From assembly GCA_031292175.1 (NCBI GenBank), contig JARLHQ010000021.1, forward strand, positions 1 through 64,000: 64,000 bases of DNA. The letters are read 5' to 3'. The first letter of the stretch is position 1, and every line of letters starts with the position of its first letter. A program made the translations under genes and the position numbers. This stretch comes from Humidesulfovibrio sp. GTDB lineage: Bacteria > Desulfobacterota > Desulfovibrionia > Desulfovibrionales > Desulfovibrionaceae. Shown here piece by piece: positions 57,949-64,000 of the stretch. A model generated the notes under the pieces. It had not been told where the DNA came from. It did no database searches and saw nothing but the letters and a program-made list of their open reading frames with translations.

Positions 57949-59858
57949 TGGGCGGGCGCCCCCTGCGGGATGTCCGCGGTCGGCGGTTCCGGGAATTGCG
58001 GCTCCACGGTGTCGAGGCGGGCGGGAACGTCCACGGGGCGCTCCGCGCCTTCGAGGTCCTTGGGCGGCAGCTCGCGCTTGCCCATGAACAGGGCGTCCAG
58101 CATGGCCTTGACCACGGGGCCGGCGCCGGACGCGCCGTGCAGGCCGTGCTCCACCAAGGCCACGATGACGTAGCGCTTGCCGCCCTGTTCGCCGAAGGCG
58201 GCCATCCAGGCGTGGTCGCGGTATTTCAGGGGCACGTTGTCGCCCATGCGGCGCAGCTCCTCGGTCAGGTGCACCACCTGGGCGCTGCCGGTCTTGGCCC
58301 CCACCACGACGCCCGGGGTCAGCACCCGGTGGGCGGTGCCGTGCGGGTCCTCAACAGTGGACACCATGGCCCGCTTGATGATGGCGGCCTGGTCGTCGGT
58401 CAGGGGCAGGCGCCCCTCGATGTCGGTGGGCTCGCCCCGGATGAGCGTGGGCTTGAGCAGCTTGCCGCCATTGATGAGCGCGGCGACAAAGCGCGCCACC
58501 TGCAGGGGCGAGGTGACCGTGTAGCCCTGGCCGATGGCCATGTTCAGGTCTTCGCCCTTGGTCCAGCGCACGCCGAAGCGCTTGAGCTTCCATTCCCGGC
58601 TGGCGATGAGCCCGCCCTTTTCATGCGGCAGGTCAATGCCCGTGGGCGAGCCGAAGCCCGCGGCCTTGGCGAACTCGCTCATGCGGTCCACGCCGAGCCG
58701 CATGCCAAGCTTGTAGAAATAGACGTCGCAGGACTCCACCAGGGCGCGCTGCAGGTTCACCACGCCGTGGCCGGTATGCTTCCAGCAGCGGAAGACATGG
58801 TTGCCCAGGGCCAGCTCGCCCGTGCAGGTCACGGTTTCCTTGGGGTCGATCGCACCATAGTGCAGGGCCGCCGCGGCCATGACCAGCTTGAACACCGAGC
58901 CCGGCGGGTACACGCTTTGGGTGGCCCGGTTCTGCAGCGGGTGCAGGGGGTCGTCGCGCAGTTCGGCCCATTGCGCGCTGGAGAGGCCGTTGGTGAACAT
59001 GTTGGAGTCGTAGCTCGGCTCGCTCACCAGGGCGTGGATCTCCCCCGTGTCCGGGTCCATGACCACCACGGCCCCGCTTTTGCCATCCAGAAGCTTATGT
59101 CCCAGCTGCTGCAGGCTCAGGTCCAGGGAGAGGAAGATCTCCTCGCCGGCCTTGGGCGCGCCTTGCTGTTCCTCGGAAAGCCTGCGCCCGGTGACGTCGA
59201 CCTCGATGAGCCGCTTGCCCTTGGTCCCGCGCAGCCGCGCGTCCAGCCGGTTCTCCAGGCCCTGCTTGCCCATGAAGTCGCCCAGGGACAAGGTGGGGTC
59301 GGCCTGCATCTCGGCCTCGCTGGCCTCGCTCACGTAGCCCAGCACGTGCGAGAGCAGGTGCCCGTAGTTGTACTTGCGCCGGGTGCGCGAGAGGATTTCC
59401 AGCCCCGGCCAGCGCACGACCGCGCCCTCCACCTTGGCGATGGTCTCGAAGTTCATGTCCGGCACCAGCACCAGGGGCTCGAAGCTTTTCACCTTGGGCT
59501 TGTTGCGGGCGTACACCTCCTTGAGCCGCTCCACGGGGATGCCGGAGAGCTTGGCCACCTCGGCGAGGGTGGCGGGGATGTCGTCGCAGTCCTCGCGCAC
59601 CAGGCCCAGGGCGAAGGCGGGCTCGTTGACGGCGAGCAGCTCGCCGTTGCGGTCGCGCAGGAATCCGCGCGGAGCGAAAAGATACTCGATGCGCAGCTGG
59701 TTGTTGCGGCTTTTCTCCGTGAACACCGGGCCCAGGTGGATCTGCAGGTACCACAGACGCACGGCGAACAGCAGGAACAGGCCCAGCACCAGGAACTGGA
59801 GCAGGGCCGGGCCGAAGCGCGGCATGTTCTGGCTGGAGGCGCTAAGCAGGTTCTTCAT
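57945..59858 (-). CDS. mrdA: penicillin-binding protein 2
   Basis: 637 residues. One N-terminal membrane helix (about 18-37) is followed by the pedestal domain (SRNNQLRIEYLFAPRGFLRDRNGELLA). Transpeptidase motifs are YPPGSVFK (SxxK), ESCD (SxN position with Asp) and GAKTGSAQV (KTG). It crosslinks peptidoglycan and activates RodA. Its start overlaps the mreD 3' end by 17 bases. Confidence 0.96.
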   Translation of the reverse strand: MKNLLSASSQNMPRFGPALLQFLVLGLFLLFAVRLWYLQIHLGPVFTEKSRNNQLRIEYLFAPRGFLRDRNGELLAVNEPAFALGLVREDCDDIPATLAEVAKLSGIPVERLKEVYARNKPKVKSFEPLVLVPDMNFETIAKVEGAVVRWPGLEILSRTRRKYNYGHLLSHVLGYVSEASEAEMQADPTLSLGDFMGKQGLENRLDARLRGTKGKRLIEVDVTGRRLSEEQQGAPKAGEEIFLSLDLSLQQLGHKLLDGKSGAVVVMDPDTGEIHALVSEPSYDSNMFTNGLSSAQWAELRDDPLHPLQNRATQSVYPPGSVFKLVMAAAALHYGAIDPKETVTCTGELALGNHVFRCWKHTGHGVVNLQRALVESCDVYFYKLGMRLGVDRMSEFAKAAGFGSPTGIDLPHEKGGLIASREWKLKRFGVRWTKGEDLNMAIGQGYTVTSPLQVARFVAALINGGKLLKPTLIRGEPTDIEGRLPLTDDQAAIIKRAMVSTVEDPHGTAHRVLTPGVVVGAKTGSAQVVHLTEELRRMGDNVPLKYRDHAWMAAFGEQGGKRYVIVALVEHGLHGASGAGPVVKAMLDALFMGKRELPPKDLEGAERPVDVPARLDTVEPQFPEPPTADIPQGAPAQ

Positions 59859-60309
59859 GACGCTTCAGCCGTTCTGGAAACAGGTTTTCCGCCGTGTACC
59901 ACAGCACGGGGTAGATAAGGGTCTGCAGCAGGCATTCGAGCAGCACCCGGCGCAGGGGGAAGGCGCGCATCTCCAGCATGGCCATGAGGTAGAGCAGGAA
60001 GAAATGCGCCAGGCCGAGCGCCAGGCCGAGCAGGGCCTGGAACTGCAGGCTGCCGGGATCAAGCAGCCAGCGGCCAACGGTGAGCAGCAGAAAGAGCGTG
60101 GCGTACCAGAGGATGCCGTAGCCGAAGGCCAGACCGCCCGCGCCCTCCTGGATGGCCATCCAGACCAGGGCCAGGGTGATGGTCACGGCGGGCCTCTGCC
60201 AGCGCAGGCTGATGGCCATGCCCGGGGCGAAGAAGTCCACGCCCGGCACGAGGGTCTGCCCCCAGATGCCACAGACCGTGAACACGAACCACCAGAGCGC
60301 GGAGAGCAT
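59842..60309 (-). CDS. mreD: rod-shape determining protein MreD
   Basis: 155 residues with about five hydrophobic helices. The ATG at 60309 lies after GGGAG formed over the mreC stop; a GTG at 60324 would overlap mreC. MreD is poorly conserved, so the call rests on topology, LPTLIYPVLW-like ending (LLQTLIYPVLWYTAENLF) and its place between mreC and mrdA. Confidence 0.85.
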   Translation of the reverse strand: MLSALWWFVFTVCGIWGQTLVPGVDFFAPGMAISLRWQRPAVTITLALVWMAIQEGAGGLAFGYGILWYATLFLLLTVGRWLLDPGSLQFQALLGLALGLAHFFLLYLMAMLEMRAFPLRRVLLECLLQTLIYPVLWYTAENLFPERLKRHEEPA

Positions 60310-60314
60310 GGGGA

Positions 60315-61160
60315 CTACTCCCACAAGGCGCGGCTGTCTTCTTGCGGCGCCGCGCGTTTGAGCAGGAGCACTTCCTCCAGGTGGGCGACGTCCACCAGGG
60401 GTTCGGCCTGCACGTCCATGAACAAGGTGCCTTCCTCGCGTTTCACGGCGGTGATGCGGGCCACGGGCAGGCCCCTGGGGTATACGCCGTCCATGCCGGA
60501 GGTGACGAGGACCTCGTTGGGGTCAAGCGTGGACTTGAAACCGACGTATTTGACCACGAGGTTCTCGCCCGAGCCCATGCCGTACACGACGCCCTCGGCG
60601 CGGTTGTTGCGCCCGACGACGGCGATGCGGCTCGAGGGGTCGGTCAGGAGCAGCACGGTGGAGACGGTGAGCCCGGCGCGGAAGATGCGGCCCACAACGC
60701 CCTCGGTGCAGAGCACGGGGGTATCCTCCACAGCGCCGGAGTTCTTGCCGCGGTCCACCAGGATGGTCTCCAGGATGGCCGTGGGCCCGACCCGGTGCGC
60801 GACGACGCGCGCGCCCTCGCGTGTCCATTCCGGCGGTTCGGGGAAGGACAACAGCTTCTCCACCCGGGCCGTGGCCTCGGCGCGTTCGCGCAGGGTCATG
60901 TTCTCCAGGCGCAGCGCCTTGATCTTGGCCTCAAGGGCGTCGTTCTGCTGCTTGAGCCCGACCAGCTCGATGTAGCGGTCGACAAAACTCTCGCCTTTAA
61001 GCCCAAGCCACCTGCCGGGGCGGAGCACCATTCCGACACTGTCCAGTCCGGAATAGGTGCTCAGCCTCGTCAGATAGCCGGAGCGCAGGTTCCAGGTATA
61101 GAGGCTCAGGTAGATGAAGAGCCCGGCGACGAGGAAGATGGCGACGCGTTTCAGATTCAC
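60315..61160 (-). CDS. mreC: rod-shape determining protein MreC
   Basis: 281 residues. An N-terminal membrane anchor (about 7-25) precedes a coiled coil (LVGLKQQNDALEAKIKALRLENMTLRE). The periplasmic beta-barrel part has VAHRVGPTAILETILVDRGKNSGA and VGRIFRAGLTVSTVLLLTDPSSRIAV. It scaffolds PBP2 and RodA. It starts one base after the mreB stop. Confidence 0.95.
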   Translation of the reverse strand: MNLKRVAIFLVAGLFIYLSLYTWNLRSGYLTRLSTYSGLDSVGMVLRPGRWLGLKGESFVDRYIELVGLKQQNDALEAKIKALRLENMTLRERAEATARVEKLLSFPEPPEWTREGARVVAHRVGPTAILETILVDRGKNSGAVEDTPVLCTEGVVGRIFRAGLTVSTVLLLTDPSSRIAVVGRNNRAEGVVYGMGSGENLVVKYVGFKSTLDPNEVLVTSGMDGVYPRGLPVARITAVKREEGTLFMDVQAEPLVDVAHLEEVLLLKRAAPQEDSRALWE

Positions 61161-61161
61161 G

Positions 61162-62262
<1,101 letters not shown>

Positions 62263-62321
62263 CTAAACGCAACTGCCGCAGAACAGTCTCCCGTACCAAA
62301 AGAAACCCCGGCAGGCAATAC

Positions 62322-63326
62322 ATGAGCACTCCCCCGCCCTCGGCAGACCCCGTATTGTCCTGGCATCCCCCCAGATTGTTTTTCAGCGCCCGGGTGGGCG
62401 GGCGGGTGCGCAAGGTGCCCCTCGACGCCGGCTTCTCCTGCCCCAACCGCGACGGCACGCTTTCCCGCGCGGGCTGTTCCTTTTGCAACGCCGAAGGCTC
62501 CGGCACCGGACTTTACGCCCAGGGCCTGGGGCTGGCCGCGCAATGGGCCGCGCTTTTGCCCCGCGTCCTGGTCAAGGACCCCAGGGCCCGCCTGCTGGCC
62601 TACCTCCAGGCATACTCTAACACACACACCAGCCCCGAGCGCCTGCGCGCCGTGCTGGACGAGGTCGCGGTGCTGCCCGGCGTGGCCGGCCTGTGTCTGG
62701 GCACCCGGCCGGACTGCCTGGACCTGGGCGCTGGCGAGGCGCGGCTCGATGTCCTGGGCGCGTTCGTGGGCCGTGGCCTGCCCTTCATCCAGCTGGACCT
62801 GGGCCTGCAGTCGGCGGACGACGCCGTGCTGGCCCGGGCGGGGCGCGGGCACGACGCGGCCTGCTTTGCCGAGGCGGTCCGGGCGGCGGCGGCGCGGGGG
62901 CTTTGCGTCTGCGCGCACCTGCTGCACGGCCTGCCCGGGGCAAGGCCGGACGATCTGGCGCGCTCCGTGGATTTTCTGAACACCCTGCCCGTGGCGGCGG
63001 TGAAGTTCCACAACCTGCTCATCTGCCGGGGCACGGCCCTGGCCCGGTTGTGGGAGGCCGGGCGCTTCGTCCCCGCGGGGCGCGAGGACTACGCGGCGGC
63101 GCTGATAGAGGCCCTGGAGCGCCTGCGGCCGGACATCTGCGTCCAGCGGCTTATCGCGGATCCCGCGCCGGGCGAACTGCTGGCCCCGGCCTGGACGGTG
63201 GACAAGTACGGCGCGCTGGACTGCGTGCGGCGGGAGATGGTACGGCGCAACACATGGCAGGGCCGCCTGGGCTTCTGCCCGGAAGGTTCGCCGGACTGGA
63301 CCCTCTATTATAAGGAGGACGGATGA
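62322..63326 (+). CDS. YhcC-type radical SAM protein (TIGR01212 family)
   Basis: 334 residues. The cluster motif SCPNRDGTLSRAGCSFCN has three Cys with the C-x11-C-x2-C spacing of this family. QAYSNTHTSPERLRAVLDEV, DLGLQSADDAVLARAGRGHD and HLLHGLPGARPDDLARSVDFL are YhcC blocks. The reaction is not established in the family, though RNA or protein modification has been suggested. The ATG at 62322 is used because upstream codons are not conserved. It overlaps the next gene by four bases. Confidence 0.92.
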   Translation: MSTPPPSADPVLSWHPPRLFFSARVGGRVRKVPLDAGFSCPNRDGTLSRAGCSFCNAEGSGTGLYAQGLGLAAQWAALLPRVLVKDPRARLLAYLQAYSNTHTSPERLRAVLDEVAVLPGVAGLCLGTRPDCLDLGAGEARLDVLGAFVGRGLPFIQLDLGLQSADDAVLARAGRGHDAACFAEAVRAAAARGLCVCAHLLHGLPGARPDDLARSVDFLNTLPVAAVKFHNLLICRGTALARLWEAGRFVPAGREDYAAALIEALERLRPDICVQRLIADPAPGELLAPAWTVDKYGALDCVRREMVRRNTWQGRLGFCPEGSPDWTLYYKEDG

Positions 63327-63850
63327 CCAAGGCGAAACCTTCCGCACCGGGTGGAGCCCCACAAGTGGAGCGCGTGGAGACTGTGGCCGCGCCGCCGTTG
63401 GCGTTGCGCCTGCACTGGCGCGGCGGACGGATCACGCGCCTGGAGCTGCGCCGGGCCGAGGCCGTTGAACTGCCACGGGACGCGACCCCGGAGGCCCGGG
63501 CCGTGCATGCGGCGCTGACGCTTCTGGCCGCGGGGAAGCCCGCAGCGTTCCCGATTTTGCCCCTGGACTGGGACGCGTTGCCGCCCTTCACCCGTGGGGT
63601 GCTGCAAACCCTCTACGAGCGCGTGGGCTCCGGGAGCACCGTGAGCTATGGCGAGCTGGCGGCGCTTTCCGGCCAGCCGGGCAAGGCCCGGGCCGTGGGC
63701 CAGGCCATGGCGAGGAATCCCTGGCCGCTCATCGTGCCCTGCCACCGGGTGCTCGGCGCGGGCGGCGGCCTGACGGGCTACACCAACCCGCACGGCGTGG
63801 ATTTGAAGGCCCTGCTGCTGACCCTGGAGGGGGTTCCCGCCCGGGAGTGA
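63323..63850 (+). CDS. methylated-DNA--protein-cysteine methyltransferase (Ogt/MGMT)
   Basis: 175 residues. The active site PCHRVLGAGGGLTGY contains the acceptor Cys. The upstream helix-turn-helix has GSGSTVSYGELAALSGQPGKARAVGQAMARNPWPLIV, with the finger Tyr/Arg region. A short N-terminal domain precedes it. The protein irreversibly removes alkyl groups from O6-alkylguanine. GGAGGA precedes the ATG. Confidence 0.93.
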   Translation: MTKAKPSAPGGAPQVERVETVAAPPLALRLHWRGGRITRLELRRAEAVELPRDATPEARAVHAALTLLAAGKPAAFPILPLDWDALPPFTRGVLQTLYERVGSGSTVSYGELAALSGQPGKARAVGQAMARNPWPLIVPCHRVLGAGGGLTGYTNPHGVDLKALLLTLEGVPARE

Positions 63851-63900
63851 TGCCTAGCCCGCTCTTTCCCCGTGTGATGGACACGCCGCCTGATGCCAAA

Positions 63901-63916
63901 CGGGCGTCTGCGCCCG
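63901..63916 (-). terminator. small hairpin after the right-edge gene
   Basis: CGGGCG (63901-63906) and CGCCCG (63911-63916) pair around TCTG. On the minus strand TTT follows the stem. It is a minimal terminator between converging genes. Confidence 0.4.
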
Positions 63917-63920
63917 GGCG

Positions 63921-64000
63921 CTACTCCTTGTGCTTGGCCTTCTTGCCCTTGCGCTTGGCCACGGCCTTGTGCTCGGCCGTATGTTCGGGCTTATGTTCGA
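63921..64000 (-). CDS. partial gene with Lys/His-rich C-terminal tail
   Basis: The minus strand reads in one open frame from the window edge to a TAG at 63921-63923. The visible tail is EHKPEHTAEHKAVAKRKGK and then KAKHKE, strongly basic with regular Glu-His pairs. Codon usage is AAG/GCC-rich like the neighbours. Such tails occur on small metal-binding or nucleoid-like proteins, but the body lies outside the window, so no function is assigned. Confidence 0.55.
   Translation of the reverse strand, partial: EHKPEHTAEHKAVAKRKGKKAKHKE

Overview
The window is a high-GC, gene-dense chromosomal segment. It most resembles a sulfate-reducing Desulfovibrionaceae-type deltaproteobacterium (Desulfobacterota). 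Pointers to this are an ATP synthase split into separate F0 and F1 operons with rex directly behind the F0 genes, a Desulfovibrio-type bacterioferritin, full-length three-domain NifU with NifS, a zapB-zapA-ncRNA-rny order, and an exported-type c subunit. This assignment is inferred from gene content, not from a search. No rRNA, CRISPR array, insertion sequence or phage gene was seen. One tRNA (Thr-GGT) lies at the left edge.

Layout. 70-145 is tRNA-Thr. 242-2836 (-) is a PEP-synthase-like protein with an unusual C-terminal half. 3036-5821 (+) is a three-gene sugar cassette: a CMP-sugar synthetase and two Gfo/Idh/MocA oxidoreductases. 5968-8802 holds signalling genes: a receiver-histidine kinase, a phosphoesterase and a LytTR regulator. 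8958-10883 is an acetate-CoA ligase, followed by a MarR regulator with a palindromic operator and a putative methyltransferase. 13003-18469 is a cysteine and Fe-S block (nifU, nifS, DinB-like, cysK, epsC, HIT, IHF-like). 18453-23325 (-) has SPOR and LysM lipoproteins, a hypothetical gene and a LonB-type protease. 23574-26133 (+) is the F0 operon plus rex. Then come cheD, an exported acetolactate decarboxylase, a glycosyltransferase, an AMIN protein, pstB-phoU and a glycerol dehydrogenase.

32699-43079 (+) is a compact, partly translationally coupled locus for an unusual sugar nucleotide. It has a heptose kinase (HddA-like), a fused guanylyltransferase/heptose-bisphosphatase, two SDR enzymes, a ColD-like PLP dehydratase in which His replaces Lys, a pyruvate-dehydrogenase-like E1 alpha/beta pair without E2 or E3, a B12-radical SAM enzyme, a VTT membrane protein and a GT2 glycosyltransferase. 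Together these suggest a GDP-heptose-derived deoxy sugar that may be C2-branched. This is the most novel part of the window.

43196-62202 (-) is mainly housekeeping: tyrS, ymdB-like, bfr, a flavin-fold protein, rny, a 6S-like RNA, zapA, zapB, glmU, the seven-gene F1 operon (atpF'-F-H-A-G-D-C), and the cell-shape cluster mreB-mreC-mreD-mrdA-rodA. 62322-63850 (+) is a YhcC-type radical SAM protein and an alkylguanine methyltransferase. A Lys/His-rich gene is cut by the right edge.

Regulatory themes visible in sequence: perfect TTGTGAA/TTCACAA half-sites lie in the leaders of the F0 operon, rex and the F1 operon, consistent with common Rex (NADH/NAD+) control. There are also tandem Pho-box-like heptamers upstream of pstB and two palindromes over the marR promoter. 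The c subunit carries the Gln/Glu/Ser/Tyr ligand pattern of sodium-translocating ATP synthases.
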